Assembly (NCBI GenBank): GCA_026184775.1
Contig: JANCYW010000014.1
Span: 276,893-340,892 of the forward strand
Source of the DNA: Cyanidium caldarium
Lineage: Eukaryota > Rhodophyta > Bangiophyceae > Cyanidiales > Cyanidiaceae
Direction of reading: 5' to 3'
DNA length: 64,000 nt
Shown here one piece after another: positions 37,349 through 47,580 of the stretch (positions are counted from its first letter, which is position 1; the number at the start of each line of letters is the position of its first letter). The position numbers and the translations under genes are program-made. The notes beneath the pieces are model-generated. The model ran no database searches. It was not told where the DNA came from and saw only the letters and a list, made by a program, of their open reading frames with translations.

Positions 37349-38155
37349 TTATTCTGCGGCGCTCGTCACATTGTCCGCCACCGACGACCTCTCCTCGGTT
37401 TGATCTGTACTGGCGTATCGTAGTTCCAGGGTGGGAAACTCGATGAGGCACTCGGCAGCGCGCAGCACCTCCAGCAGCGTCCGTCGTTCCCATTCGCGCA
37501 GGTGCAGGTGCGGGTGGTTGGCTCGGTCGGCCAGCAGCCACACCTCATCGAGATCACCGAGTGTATGAGCGAGTAGCGGTTGCAAGAGGGTCAGCAGGGT
37601 GTCGCGCTCGGAACAGTGCGGCAGGACGTGCAGCGACGTCTCCGCAGGCGCATCACGTCGAACGCGCACCTCCACCCGCCAGTACATGGTATCTGTGGTG
37701 GCATCGTAGGTGGAGGTGTTGCGACGGCGCTTCTCCATACCCGCCGGCATGCCCTGCAGGCGCAGACCGCGTTGGCGAGCGGCACGTTGCCACGCTCGCC
37801 GCTGTCGCTCGTGCCGTCGCGGGGATGAAAAAGATGCGGGTGGAGGTTGAGCGCCGACCAGCCGACGCTGTCGCTCTACATCGTCCAAAAATGCATAGTC
37901 CTGTAACAGCTGCGGCAGATCAAACTCCCGCCTGCCCACGTACCCCGCGCGGTGTCGCCGGCCGCCGCCGGGACACGTCTGTCGGTCCCGTGCGTGCCCG
38001 CGGTAACACTCCAGGCAACACAGCGGCGCCCGACATCCCGGGCAAGTGTACCGCGCGCCACCGTCTCCATGACAGGTGATACAGAAACGATGCGCGCGCG
38101 GTGTGGAAGAGGTGGAGAGCAACGCGTCATCCGTCGGGTGTTGCGGCGCGTCCAT
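37349..38155 (-). CDS. BCD1/ZNHIT6, box C/D snoRNP assembly factor
   Basis: A protein of about 268 residues with an N-terminal HIT zinc finger: [18 protein letters not shown], then [10 protein letters not shown] and CPGG. It is followed by [21 protein letters not shown], the segment that comes after the finger in BCD1. The C-terminal half contains a folded domain with [15 protein letters not shown] and [15 protein letters not shown], again BCD1-like. BCD1 controls loading of NOP58 on U3 and other C/D snoRNPs. The frame is open up to 38338, giving possible extra N-terminal residues. I chose the Met at 38155 because it leaves a normal spacer to the neighbour. Confidence 0.8.
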   Translation of the reverse strand: MDAPQHPTDDALLSTSSTPRAHRFCITCHGDGGARYTCPGCRAPLCCLECYRGHARDRQTCPGGGRRHRAGYVGRREFDLPQLLQDYAFLDDVERQRRLVGAQPPPASFSSPRRHERQRRAWQRAARQRGLRLQGMPAGMEKRRRNTSTYDATTDTMYWRVEVRVRRDAPAETSLHVLPHCSERDTLLTLLQPLLAHTLGDLDEVWLLADRANHPHLHLREWERRTLLEVLRAAECLIEFPTLELRYASTDQTEERSSVADNVTSAAE

Positions 38156-38353
38156 CTCGGCAGACGGCGACGGTGTGACCGGCTCCACTGGATCTCTCCC
38201 CTCGAGCACGCGACACTGACCTCGCCACCCGTCCACCCCGCTCATCGACTCGCTTTTCGCTGCATGGCCACGGTGTTTGCCGTCCACGGTTACGGTGGCA
38301 ACAGCCGAGGAGAACGCCAACGTTTCTGCGACGGACATGGGAGCTTTACCGCT

Positions 38354-39496
38354 TCAGGAGCCCACATCGGTGGAGACCGGCACCTCCGGCTCCGCACTGC
38401 TGGCCAGGGACGAGCCCAACGCACTGGTCACCGGGGACACGGTGCACGTCTCCAGGTACGCTCTGGCCAGTGGCGTCTGTTCGTGCCATCGCTGTCGCCA
38501 CACCGAAGCGATGAGCGCATCCACCGCCTGCCACGGACGGCGGCGGGCGGTGTGCACGTGCGCGACCGACTCCACATGCGCCGCGTAGTCGGCAAAGCGG
38601 GTGTGGCATAACTCGCACAGACCGGGGTGATGCCACGGCGCGTTCCAGATATCCGCCGGCGACGCAGGTGCGGGTGCGGGAGTTGTGGGCGGACGCTGAC
38701 GCACTGGCTCCTCGCCGGTGCCAGCGGCTGCTACGGCGGCCGGCCAGTGCCAGCGAGGATACGGCGGCAAGGCGGTCGTCTTTCCCGACGTGGGCGCGTC
38801 TCCCTCGGGACGATATTCTCGCCAGAAAGGCGCATATCGCTCCGCAGCCGAGACATTGGCATCTAGCACCACGATGGCCGGACCGGACAGACGCGGCACG
38901 CCGTGTTCTCGCAACCGCATCGCCGTATCCGCGTCCTGCCACGGATCTCGGAACGCTGCTCGCGCTCGCCGCGACAAACCTGAGGCGGCGTCTACGTCCA
39001 CGACTGCTCCCTGGTCCTCTCGGCACCCTTCTGCTCGCCCACCGGTCTCCAATCCGATGCGCACCCAGCGTTGCACGCGCGCCTCGGTCAGACTCAACAC
39101 ATGCACCCGCCACCGACGCGCCTGCTCCATAATGCGCCCCTTGGCGTTCCCCTCGCGGTGCGTCACCATAGCGTACAGGCTGGCGTCAAAGTACGGTTGC
39201 GGCACCGCACCGTACGCCCGCAGCGCCCGGGCGACTTGCACAGCCCACACCGGCGGCACGTCCGGATCGACGTACACCCGCTTGCCCCGAAAGCGTTCGC
39301 GGTACTTGCCGAATCGTTGCCAGTGAGGTGATGCGGGGAGGGAAGCGTGGCCGGTGCCTACAGCACCCTCGCAGTGATCGTGACGAGAGGAACGCTTGCG
39401 CACCTGGGCGCTGTCGACGGTGTGCCGCTCTTGGCGCCCTTGTATCCTGTACCGGATGGTCGGTTGGCGCCGCGACCACCCTGGAAGTTGCTCCAT
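38354..39496 (-). CDS. DBF4-like regulatory subunit of Cdc7 kinase
   Basis: A protein of about 380 residues. The N-terminal half has FRGKRVYVDPDVPPVWAVQVARALRAYGAV...YFDASLYAMVTHRE, a BRCT-like motif N region. The middle is Pro/Ala-rich. The C-terminal part carries HPGLCELCHTRFADYAAHVESVAHVHTA, a DBF4-type zinc finger (CxxC...HxxxxxH). DBF4 activates Cdc7 to fire replication origins. BCD1 and STI1 flank it on the same strand with no functional link. An upstream Met at 39526 is possible. Confidence 0.78.
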   Translation of the reverse strand: MEQLPGWSRRQPTIRYRIQGRQERHTVDSAQVRKRSSRHDHCEGAVGTGHASLPASPHWQRFGKYRERFRGKRVYVDPDVPPVWAVQVARALRAYGAVPQPYFDASLYAMVTHREGNAKGRIMEQARRWRVHVLSLTEARVQRWVRIGLETGGRAEGCREDQGAVVDVDAASGLSRRARAAFRDPWQDADTAMRLREHGVPRLSGPAIVVLDANVSAAERYAPFWREYRPEGDAPTSGKTTALPPYPRWHWPAAVAAAGTGEEPVRQRPPTTPAPAPASPADIWNAPWHHPGLCELCHTRFADYAAHVESVAHVHTARRRPWQAVDALIASVWRQRWHEQTPLARAYLETCTVSPVTSALGSSLASSAEPEVPVSTDVGS

Positions 39497-39879
39497 GCGT
39501 CCACCGACGTGCAGTGTGCTGACCACACACAGCGCAGAACTAGAGGAGGGGATGCATCGAGCGTGAACAGACCCCGCCAGCCACTCTCAACACGTCGGTG
39601 TGCCCGCGCCCGCGGCCCTACACGCAACACCCGATGTCGGTCTCGGTGCGCGGGCGCATTTGAACCCGAACACGCGCGCAGGCGCGCACGCCCATCTCTC
39701 TCTCTCTTTCGGTCGGTCGGTCGGTCGGTCGGTCGGTCGGTCGGGCGGTCGGTCGGTGATTTCGCGGGCGGCGGCAACGCGATCGCCGCATCGGCAGCGA
39801 GGCATTGCCGACGGGCGCACGTCGACACGCCTGCGGGAGTGTCGCCGCGGACTCTCTCTTTACCACCTGCGTTCCCTTC
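39497..39879. other. Spacer with GGTC tetranucleotide array
   Basis: About 383 bases between STI1 and DBF4, probably holding the DBF4 promoter. Contains the GGTC array listed separately, preceded by a short CT run. Confidence 0.6.
39711..39757. repeat. (GGTC)n microsatellite
   Basis: About eleven GGTC tetranucleotides with one variant unit (GGGC), preceded by a CT dinucleotide run from about 39694. It lies upstream of DBF4 on the minus strand. Confidence 0.9.
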
Positions 39880-41565
39880 TCATCCCATACGTACCACGCC
39901 GGCCGCGACCAGCTTACGAATTTTGCTGGCCACTCCGGGGTTTTGCATGGCGCGCTGGGCGGCGCTGGGGTCCGACTCCATCTGTTTCAGCAGGATGTTC
40001 ATCTGCGGGTCCATGAGGATGGCCTGGATCTCGGGGTCGGCCAGGGCGCGTTCGGCGCGCTCCGGATCCGCCTCGTTGCTGTTGTGGATGGCCATCATGA
40101 CGCGCATGTAGCCGTCGCGCAGCTCGGCATGGTTGGGGTCCACCTCGAGTCCCTTTTCGTAGGCGTCCAGCGCGCGATGGTACTCTTTCATGGCGAAATG
40201 TGCCTGGCCTTTGCGGGCGTAGGCACGCACGAATTTTGGGTCCAGTTCCAGCGCGCGGTCCACGTCCTTGATGGCGGATGGCAGCGCGCCCAGTTTGATG
40301 TAGGCGGCGGCGCGGTTGGACAGCGGGATCGGGTCGCGCGGGTTGCGCTTGTGCGCCTCGGTGTAGTGCTCGATGGCCTGGGGAAAGTCGCCCGCTTTGA
40401 AGGCGGTGTTGCCGGCCTCGCGCTCTTGCTCCGACTTGTCCACGTCAATGTACGCCTCTTCGTCCAGCTGCTTCTTGCGGCGGCGGCACGCTTGCAGCTT
40501 GAGCAGCACCCGATCGTCGTGATGCTCCAGCAGCGACTTTTCATAGGCGTCGATCGCAGCCGCCAGATCGTTCAGGTGTTCGTGCGCGTTGCCCATGCGG
40601 GCGTAGGCGCGGGCGACCAGCTTAAAGTCGGTGCCCAGCTGCTCGTCGCGGTTGCGGTCGATCGCCCACTGACACAGCTCGATGGTCTTGGCGTAATCGC
40701 GCCGTTCGAAATGCACTGCCGCCTCGTTCACCAAATGCACCAGATTGTTCGGCTCTAGCTCTTGCGCCTTGCGGTAGTGCTCCAGTGCGCTATCGAAATC
40801 GCGTCGCTTGTACGCCGCGTTGCCCTCGCTCTTCAAACGCTCCGCCTCCCGATGCGCATCGAGGTCCACACCCGTTTCGGTATGGGTGGTTGGCTCGGCG
40901 GCCGCATCCGTGGTGTGCTCGCTGTGCTGCCCGTTGGCCGCCTCTTCCGACGTCTCGACATCCGCCTCCGGCATGTCCATATCGCTGGCCACCAGCCCGA
41001 ACAGCTCCTGCAGCTTCGGGTTTTGCAGCGCCTCCATCATACCGCTCGGATCCCGTAGCCGCTGCAGTGCCTGCATCACCTGCGGGTCCCGCAGCAGTGC
41101 CTGCGCCCGAGGATCGCTCGCCAGGCGCGCCAGCAACTCCGCAGGTAGGCCCGACGGTGCGCCGCCCCGGCCAGAAGTCGCCTCCGCCCGCTCCACATCC
41201 GCCAGTCCCTGCCGAAGCCCGGCATTGTCCGCGTCCCGCTGCAACCCATCCTCGAAGGCGGCACGCGCCTCCGCCAGTCGCCCCAACCCCAGTAACGCCG
41301 CCCCTTTGCGAGAGTACCCTTTCACCCAGTCCGGCGCCAGCGCCACGCACCGCTCCGCATCCGCCAACGCCTCGGCGTACGCTCCCTTGCTGGCGTACGC
41401 CGCCGAGCGATTGGAGTAGAGCACGTGCTGCGTGTCGTCGTGCGTGAGCGCTCGGCTGAAGTGCTCGATGGCCTCGTCGTACCGCTTGGCCGCGAACGCC
41501 TCGTTGCCCCGCTGCTTCCATGCGGTCGCATCCTCGGTGTTGGGTTTGCTCGTCGTGCTGGACAT
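39880..41565 (-). CDS. STI1: STI1/HOP Hsp70-Hsp90 co-chaperone
   Basis: A 561-residue adaptor that passes clients from Hsp70 to Hsp90. Domains in order: TPR1 (AWKQRGNEAFAAKRYDEAIEHFSRAL... from about residue 14), the first DP/STI1 domain (LLARLASDPRAQALLRDPQVMQALQRL), TPR2A (AERLKSEGNAAYKRRDFDSALEHYRKA), TPR2B (SEQEREAGNTAFKAGDFPQAIEHYTEA) and the C-terminal DP2 (ERALADPEIQAILMDPQMNILLKQM). All five modules are complete. No intron. The start at 41565 places TPR1 immediately after a short tail, as in the family. Confidence 0.97.
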   Translation of the reverse strand: MSSTTSKPNTEDATAWKQRGNEAFAAKRYDEAIEHFSRALTHDDTQHVLYSNRSAAYASKGAYAEALADAERCVALAPDWVKGYSRKGAALLGLGRLAEARAAFEDGLQRDADNAGLRQGLADVERAEATSGRGGAPSGLPAELLARLASDPRAQALLRDPQVMQALQRLRDPSGMMEALQNPKLQELFGLVASDMDMPEADVETSEEAANGQHSEHTTDAAAEPTTHTETGVDLDAHREAERLKSEGNAAYKRRDFDSALEHYRKAQELEPNNLVHLVNEAAVHFERRDYAKTIELCQWAIDRNRDEQLGTDFKLVARAYARMGNAHEHLNDLAAAIDAYEKSLLEHHDDRVLLKLQACRRRKKQLDEEAYIDVDKSEQEREAGNTAFKAGDFPQAIEHYTEAHKRNPRDPIPLSNRAAAYIKLGALPSAIKDVDRALELDPKFVRAYARKGQAHFAMKEYHRALDAYEKGLEVDPNHAELRDGYMRVMMAIHNSNEADPERAERALADPEIQAILMDPQMNILLKQMESDPSAAQRAMQNPGVASKIRKLVAAGVVRMG

Positions 41566-41896
41566 GATGAGGGATGGACTGAAGAGGAAGCGGGGGGACG
41601 CGTCTCGCTGCTGCGCCGCCCCTCGATGTCCAGCCGCAGCGCGCGTCCGCGACGCCTGCAGAATCCGTCGGATCAGCGGCGGGCGTCGGTGCCTGCTGGA
41701 GCACAGAAGAGGGCACTTGTCGTGGAAGGGCGCTATACGAGGATATGGGGAGTATGTGAATAAGGAGTCACGCTCATGCGTGTCATCAGACTCGGCAAAC
41801 TGTTTAGGACCGGCAGCGCAATGCAAATGTCAATTCTCACGTGTGTTTCTCTCCCTCTCCTCCCCGCCCGTGTCCCTGCCTCTCCCTTGTCGCTTC
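41566..41896. other. Intergenic region
   Basis: About 330 bases between the secreted protein stop and the STI1 start. Nothing recognised. Confidence 0.5.
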
Positions 41897-42637
41897 CTAA
41901 AAACTGAACGTGTTGTGCACTACGTCGTTGGTGGTGCTCGCGCAGTGCTGATCGGGCGAGTTGCCCACTACCACAAATGCGTACACTTCGTAGCTCGCCA
42001 GGGCCGCAAAAGCGGCGCCCGCGAAGCGGTACTCGTGCGTCATCAGCGTGTGGTTCAACTTGCTCATCACGAACGCCGAGGCGGACAGTGCAGCGTGGAA
42101 CGCGTGTTCTCCGTATAGCCCGCCGGTCTCCTCGCCGATCAAACTGCTAAAGTTAAAGTACGACGCCGGTAGATGCGCCGCCAGCGCGACGGAGCGGTAG
42201 TCGTCGCCGGTCCACCCCGCCGAGTGTAGCGCGTAGGAGATGTTGGCCGGCTGGCCGGTGCTGCAGTTGCCCGCCTGCACCTCCTCCACCGTGCACAACA
42301 CCAGCAGTTCCACCGCGTTGGCCGCCCCCACTGTCAGCGCCGTGTTCAGACACAGGCGCGGGTCCACCACCAGCAACGAATTGATCAGCGTGTAGTCAAA
42401 CTGCGTGTAGTTGAGATCGAAAGCGATGGTCTCGTTCAGAATGGGACGGACGGTCGTTGCTAGGAAATCGTCGGCCCAAGGGGCCGGCGCGACATCCAGG
42501 TCGGCGGACAGCTCTCGCACGTCGTAGGCGCCCAGAGTGTCCCGTTCCGCTAGGATGGCTTGTCCCGCACACAGGAGCCACCCTACCAGTAACGCCAGTA
42601 CTCCCAAACGACGGAAAGCGTGTTGAGAACGCACCAT
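41897..42637 (-). CDS. Secreted protein of unknown function
   Basis: A 246-residue protein. A strong signal peptide (RLGVLALLVGWLLCAGQAILA, about residues 10-30) leads into an acidic start (ERDTLGAYDVRELSADLDV). Sequons such as NYT, NCS, NIS, NFS and NHT suggest N-glycosylation. Six cysteines are present in the mature part, including LCTVEEVQAGNCSTGQ. It does not share the VPCxxAGI ending of the other secreted family here. I recognise no domain. It is probably extracellular. Confidence 0.65.
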   Translation of the reverse strand: MVRSQHAFRRLGVLALLVGWLLCAGQAILAERDTLGAYDVRELSADLDVAPAPWADDFLATTVRPILNETIAFDLNYTQFDYTLINSLLVVDPRLCLNTALTVGAANAVELLVLCTVEEVQAGNCSTGQPANISYALHSAGWTGDDYRSVALAAHLPASYFNFSSLIGEETGGLYGEHAFHAALSASAFVMSKLNHTLMTHEYRFAGAAFAALASYEVYAFVVVGNSPDQHCASTTNDVVHNTFSF

Positions 42638-42981
42638 TTCTGGAAAAGAAGCTCGATGATGGCGACGATACGCTCGATACAGTGCTCGTTGTCCCTGATC
42701 CAGCCAGCCCTGTCGTCAGCCCGGCCTCTTCCGAGTTTGTCAGGCTACTGGGGCGTTCTGTGGTACGCCGGAGCGAAAACAACGCGGACAGAGACGATTC
42801 GCGCAGTTCCAGCAAGATACCCCGTGACCTTGATGGCTCAACGGTCCACCAACCGGCGATGTATACGCGAGTACACTTTTCCGTGCACACACCACAAACA
42901 ACGCCGAGCGAATTTCTCGTCGCTCGCGCCGCCTCGAGGGCAAAATTGCCGATCGCCATCACACACACGTTTTCCTCGCGC
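42638..42981. other. Divergent intergenic region
   Basis: About 344 bases between the secreted protein start and a small plus-strand hypothetical gene. Nothing recognised. Confidence 0.5.
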
Positions 42982-43338
42982 ATGGCCGACGCGGATGGCG
43001 CCGACCGGCGCGTCCCATGCGTCCGCCGCCGGCCCACGACGGCACAGATATGCCGGGCGTGGAAAGCCTTGCAGAACGTCCAACGGGACCTGCGGCAGGT
43101 TATTGAGGAGGCGCTCGAGGACAGGTCACCCGTTGATGATCTCAAGACCGTCGAGGGACACGCGAATGGGTTACGGGAACTGCGAGACGCGTTCCTGTGT
43201 CCGCGTTGCCTTTGTTTTGGTGTACCGCGGGACGCCCAGAGAACCCGTCGGCCCGGTAGAGGTGGAGCTGACATTGGGCTGGCTGGATCAGCAGTGAGCT
43301 CGATTCGCGGCCGCGCTCAACGCTCGTTTCAGCACTGA
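42982..43338 (+). CDS. Small hypothetical protein
   Basis: A 118-residue frame. The N-terminus is acidic, then Arg-rich (ADRRVPCVRRRPTTAQICRAWK). The middle is helical and charged (LQNVQRDLRQVIEEALEDRSPVDDLKTVEGHANGLRELRDA). A CPRCLCF pair of cysteines and a basic tail follow. The helical middle with heptad-like Leu/Val suggests a real protein. No family recognised, and the frame continues upstream. Confidence 0.4.
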   Translation: MADADGADRRVPCVRRRPTTAQICRAWKALQNVQRDLRQVIEEALEDRSPVDDLKTVEGHANGLRELRDAFLCPRCLCFGVPRDAQRTRRPGRGGADIGLAGSAVSSIRGRAQRSFQH

Positions 43339-43485
43339 TTCACAGCCCGTTGAACCTGAACGGTCGGCTGAGCCATTCCGACAACGTTTCCGCGGTGTAG
43401 GCAAGAGGATAGGTGTTCGCCACACTGAACGGACGGGCAACACCGCGCCCGTCCTCTGAAGGTGAAGCGTTTCCTCCTCCTTATT

Positions 43486-43659
43486 ATGGGCGCCCTCCTC
43501 TGCCTCCCCGTCCTCTGTTACTGCCTGGAGCAGGATCGCCAAAAGAAGAAGCGCGAGCAGGCGAATCCCGAGGGCGAGCCGCCACCCGACCCGCACGTCT
43601 CCCAAGTGGCCCAGGACGGCGAACAGGTACCTTACAGCAGTTCGTACCAGATCAAATGA
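43486..43659 (+). CDS. Small single-pass membrane protein
   Basis: Fifty-seven residues from the ATG at 43486 (a GTG at 43462 would add eight). A hydrophobic segment (MGALLCLPVLCYCL) is followed by EQDRQKKKREQ and a polar Pro/Glu tail ending QVPYSSSYQIK. This is the plan of a small signal-anchored protein with a cytosolic tail. It lies in a short gap tail to tail with DnaJ. No family recognised. Confidence 0.45.
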   Translation: MGALLCLPVLCYCLEQDRQKKKREQANPEGEPPPDPHVSQVAQDGEQVPYSSSYQIK

Positions 43660-43769
43660 CAGCAGCAAGCAGACCGGAACGACCGGGGAAGCGTTCTGGG
43701 GTAAACCGCACCTGTTCTTTTTTTATCGCCCTCTTCGACTCGCTGCTTCACGGCACACGCCCGGTGCAT

Positions 43770-45191
43770 TCAGATTCTGGGCCTGAATCCGCCGAAAATA
43801 CCTCCGCGACGCCGGTCCTCCGACGCCGACCCGCTGCCGGCCCCGTTCTCCCCGCCGCCACTCAGTTGGTCCAGCTGCTCTATCAGCGCTCGCTCCTTGT
43901 CGGAAAGTTGCCGCGGGATGGTCACTTTCACGTTGATGTAATGGCTGCCGCGCCGGTTTGGCGCACCGAGTTTGGGCACACCCTTGTCGGCAATTCGCAA
44001 CACCGTGCCCGGCTGCGTGCCCGCCGGCAGCTGCACGTCCACCGCGCCGTGCACTGTATTCACGTGCAGGCGGCGCCCCAGAATCGCATCCAGGTACGAC
44101 ACACTCACGTCGGCGTAGATGTCTTGCCCCTCGCGCCGAAACTCCGGGTGCGCCTTCACCTTGATGTACACGTACAGGTCGCCCGGCGGGCCGCCGCGCA
44201 CCCCGGCGTCGCCCTCGGAGCGCACCCGCAGCCGCGAACCGTCGTCCACCCCGGCCGGTATGTTCAGCATCAGCTGTTTCTGCACTTGCACCCGTCCGCG
44301 CCCACCGCACGTGCCGCAGTAATCCTCCACCATCTCGCCGGCGCCGCGGCACTGCGGACAGGTCTGGGTGGACTGGAACGCGCCCAGCGGCGTGCGGGCC
44401 ACCTGGGTGACCACGCCCGCACCGCCGCACATGTTGCAAGTGCGGGCGCTGCTGCCCGGCTTGGTGCCGCTGCCGCTGCAGGTGTCGCACTTTTCCAGGT
44501 GCGAGATGCGCACTTTCTCGTCGCCGCCGAAAATGGCCTTGTCGAAGTCCACCTCGAGGTCCAACCGCAAGTTGTCGCCCGCCTCGGGACCGTTGCGCTG
44601 ACCGCCGCGTGACCGCCGGCCGGTGGCGCCCATGCCCATGCCGCCGCCGAAGAACTGGTCGAAGATGTCACCGAGTCCGAGGTCCGACAGGTCCACGAAC
44701 GGACTGCCGCCCTCGGCGGCCGCCGCGCCCTTCACACCCGCCTCGCCGAACGTGTCGTAACGCTGGCGCATGTTGTCATCAGAGAGCACCTCGTACGCTT
44801 CGGCTATCTTCTGGAACTTTTCCTTGGCGTCGGGCGCCTTGTTCACGTCGGGATGCGTCTTGCGCGCCAGATTGCGAAATGCCCGCCGGATTTCATCTTG
44901 GCTGGCACCGCGAGACACCCCCAGACGCGCGTAGTAATCGTCCTCCGCCCGCAGGCGTGTGAGCGCGTGTTGGGTAGTGGTGGTGGTGGTGGTGGACGTT
45001 TGGCGTCGGCGGGTGTGTGGGGCGGCGCGCGCCGAGCGGGGCGCCGAGGCGGGGCGGCGGTCTGGGGGCGCAGTGCCCGGTCGCCCGGTGGTGAATGCGC
45101 CGGTGGAGCAGATGCTGGGGTAGCGCAATCGATGCGCTGCTGTGCCATGGGGGAGAGGCGTCACGAACGCAACCATTCGGGGGGGAAGCAT
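43770..45191 (-). CDS. Type I DnaJ co-chaperone, organelle-targeted
   Basis: A 473-residue class A J-protein. The first 90 residues form a Ser/Thr/Arg/Pro transit peptide with a Thr run. [21 protein letters not shown] starts the J domain, with HPD near residue 111. A GMGMG-rich linker follows, then four zinc motifs: [24 protein letters not shown] and CGTCGGRG. The substrate-binding C-terminal domains come next ([25 protein letters not shown]). The sequence around YWxLG and the C-terminus resemble cyanobacterial and plastid DnaJ more than mitochondrial forms, so plastid targeting is inferred. It stimulates the organelle Hsp70. Confidence 0.9.
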   Translation of the reverse strand: MLPPRMVAFVTPLPHGTAAHRLRYPSICSTGAFTTGRPGTAPPDRRPASAPRSARAAPHTRRRQTSTTTTTTTQHALTRLRAEDDYYARLGVSRGASQDEIRRAFRNLARKTHPDVNKAPDAKEKFQKIAEAYEVLSDDNMRQRYDTFGEAGVKGAAAAEGGSPFVDLSDLGLGDIFDQFFGGGMGMGATGRRSRGGQRNGPEAGDNLRLDLEVDFDKAIFGGDEKVRISHLEKCDTCSGSGTKPGSSARTCNMCGGAGVVTQVARTPLGAFQSTQTCPQCRGAGEMVEDYCGTCGGRGRVQVQKQLMLNIPAGVDDGSRLRVRSEGDAGVRGGPPGDLYVYIKVKAHPEFRREGQDIYADVSVSYLDAILGRRLHVNTVHGAVDVQLPAGTQPGTVLRIADKGVPKLGAPNRRGSHYINVKVTIPRQLSDKERALIEQLDQLSGGGENGAGSGSASEDRRRGGIFGGFRPRI

Positions 45192-45471
45192 CGGTGCGAA
45201 CGTCGACGTGATTCCGGAGCGAGGAAACACCGCCGCCGCCGCCGCCGCCGGCAATTCGTGAGAGCGCAGCAAAAGGTCGCCGGTGACGCGCGCACACGGA
45301 ACATCCGAGAAAGGAGCGTGAAGCCCGCGCAACCGTCGAGAGGAGGACAGCGGGAGGAGGACCCGTTGGGTGGGTGGTTCGTGAGTGCCGCCACAGCACT
45401 CACGAGACGATATCCTCGCGTCGCCACTTCTCATTCGCTTTACCCATTCAATGATCTCCCACCCTCCTCTC

Positions 45472-46197
45472 TCAGGCGGTCTTCTTCACGCTTTGCAGCG
45501 CCTTCGTGACCGAGTCCAAGCGGTCGTCGCGGATGCGGTTCAGGGCGGACACGTTCTCTTGGAGCAGGCGCACGCGGTCAGCCTGCGTCGCCGCAAAGCA
45601 CACCAGCGTCGCCTCGGCGGCTTTGGGCGCCTCTTCCAGAATGTTCTTCTGGCGCTGGAGCACGTCGGCCTCGGCTTCGCGGAACTTGGTCTCGGCGGAG
45701 GACATGGCGGCGCGCACGTTGGTCATCTTCTCCTCGGGCGTGTTGGCGCGCTCCTTGTCGTCCACCACCGCGCGCCGCGCGTCATAGTCCTTGGCCAGGC
45801 TCTCCATGCGCGACGAGCGCGACTTGCACTCGGTCACCTGCTTCTTGAACTCCTTCAGCAGCGCCATGAGTTTGCCGGACGGCGTGGCCGCTTCGCCGGC
45901 GTGCAGCGCCTTGAGCTTGCTGCCCACCTCCTGCGCCGTCGTGTTCAGCGTCGCCGCCATTTTCTTCACGTCCTCACCCTCCATCTCCTGCGCGTACGCC
46001 TGCGCGTCGGTGCCGAACGAGACGTACTGCTCGCCGAGGCGCACCCACGTGTTCTGCGTCTGCTCCAGGTCGCGGATGAGCTTGCCGAGCTGGTTGTCCA
46101 ACGCGATGATCTTCTTCTTGTTGGTGTCGTACTCGGGCATCGGCGTGCGCTCATACTGCTGCAGCGTGCGCTTCATACAAAAGCACGAGAGCGCCAT
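45472..46197 (-). CDS. Helical BAR-like protein
   Basis: A 241-residue, almost entirely alpha-helical protein. It starts [51 protein letters not shown]. Helices rich in Lys/Glu/Gln with regular hydrophobic positions follow ([66 protein letters not shown]). Length and pattern (three long helices, a basic middle) fit a BAR domain, which bends membranes. The assignment is by pattern only. No SH3 or PH domain is attached. Confidence 0.5.
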   Translation of the reverse strand: MALSCFCMKRTLQQYERTPMPEYDTNKKKIIALDNQLGKLIRDLEQTQNTWVRLGEQYVSFGTDAQAYAQEMEGEDVKKMAATLNTTAQEVGSKLKALHAGEAATPSGKLMALLKEFKKQVTECKSRSSRMESLAKDYDARRAVVDDKERANTPEEKMTNVRAAMSSAETKFREAEADVLQRQKNILEEAPKAAEATLVCFAATQADRVRLLQENVSALNRIRDDRLDSVTKALQSVKKTA

Positions 46198-46410
46198 GGT
46201 GAGCGAGGGGTGTTGGGAGAGGGAACGCGGAGCGGTACACACCGGAACCCGAGAACGGAAAAGGACACGCGCGGCTGTGGCGACCGCGCGACCGACTGCT
46301 GCACTTGCACCTTCGCGTCCGCTCTGCAAGTTTTACCACTTCATTGCCGCCCGCTCCCTTCCGATCGGTCTATTCTCTTCATCTATCCCCATCTATGCAT
46401 CGCTCCTGCT

Positions 46411-47118
46411 CTAACAACTGATTCCTGCCCCGCTGCAGGGCACCCTGAGGATGCTCAGCACGCCAAACTCCAGCAGGCTGCTGGGAATGTCGGGCACGCG
46501 CGAGTCGTTGCGCGGGTCGTACACGTTGAAGCTGACGTACACCTCGCCGGGTGCTCCTGCCGGCTGCGGGTTGACCTGCTTGATCAGCACGGTGCCGGTG
46601 GTGAAGTTGACGTTGTGCTGGCTCGACTGGTACAGCGCGGTGATCGAAGAGTTGACGCCCGGCAAGTTGCCGGCGGTGTACATGGCCAGCGGGTGTTTGT
46701 AGTAGACAAAGTAGCTGAAGGAGAGGTTGGAGAGCAACGCGGTGGCATTCACCACCTTGAAATCGGTCACGTCATCGTCCGGGTACACGGTGGCCTTGTC
46801 GATGCCGGCACTGAAGGTGATCTCGCCGCCCACCCCAAAATCGTTCGCCTCTGCGTTGTTGCTGTTCTGCACGTCGGCGCCGGTGACCACCACCGTGGCC
46901 GTGCGGTTCTCGTCGTAGACGGGTGGGTGCGGCAGCAGCGGCGACGGCGGCAGGAAGTTGCCGTTGGCGGCCTGGTCGGCATACTGACGATCGGCGGCCG
47001 CCAGATCCCAGGCGCGCATCTCCACGATGGACGCGGTGGCCTGCATGCTGACAAGTAGCAGCGGGAGCGCCATGATCGCCGCCAAGAAGAGGGCGGTGTG
47101 GTGGCGGATGGAGGCCAT
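46411..47118 (-). CDS. Secreted glycoprotein, Pro-linker/VPCxxAGI family, member 2
   Basis: A 235-residue protein with a signal peptide (about residues 1-27, ending ATAS). After an acidic start comes a PPSPLLPHPPVYDENRTATVVVTGAD segment. The body has NATALLSNLSFSYFVYYKHPLAMYTAGNLPG and several sequons, and it ends VPCSGAGISC. Its neighbour at 47581-48276 is a tandem paralogue with a matching order: YDLNRTATVVIAGAD, NATELL, YFVYYGHPLAWYAAGNLPG, VPCTEAGITC. Function unknown; secreted surface protein inferred. Confidence 0.72.
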   Translation of the reverse strand: MASIRHHTALFLAAIMALPLLLVSMQATASIVEMRAWDLAAADRQYADQAANGNFLPPSPLLPHPPVYDENRTATVVVTGADVQNSNNAEANDFGVGGEITFSAGIDKATVYPDDDVTDFKVVNATALLSNLSFSYFVYYKHPLAMYTAGNLPGVNSSITALYQSSQHNVNFTTGTVLIKQVNPQPAGAPGEVYVSFNVYDPRNDSRVPDIPSSLLEFGVLSILRVPCSGAGISC

Positions 47119-47580
47119 CGCAGTGGGAGTGCGTGCTAGAGTCAATGCGGCAATGCGGTTCGGGCGTGCGAAGTGGCACCGACTTTTTTCTACCCACTTG
47201 CACAACGCCAAAGGAGAAAATCACGCGGGCACCCGTTTTCGTCGAGAATCGCGGCGAGGACCGCTAAAATTGGATCTGCGCGTGCCCGATGCGTGTCGGT
47301 TCTTTTTTCACGGCGGTGCTTCAATCTCGACGCGGAGCCAAAGCGAGCCATCGGCGCACGGGGGGAGTGAACGTTGCTGCGAGCACGGGCGGACAGCTGT
47401 GCTGGGGGGGTGGCGTGACGAAAGTGGGAAGTGCCGAAGCGTTAGGCAGGGGAGAAAACCACGGGAGAGCCCCGCGGACGCCCCTGCGCACGCACTGCGA
47501 TAGGCTCTCCAGGCGCCTCAACTGCATCCGCCGTTTATTCCCCAAAGTGCTACCGACGCCTTTCCACACCGACCTACCTT
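47119..47580. other. Spacer between tandem secreted paralogues
   Basis: About 460 bases with no recognised gene. It serves as the promoter of member 2 and the 3' flank of member 3. Confidence 0.5.
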
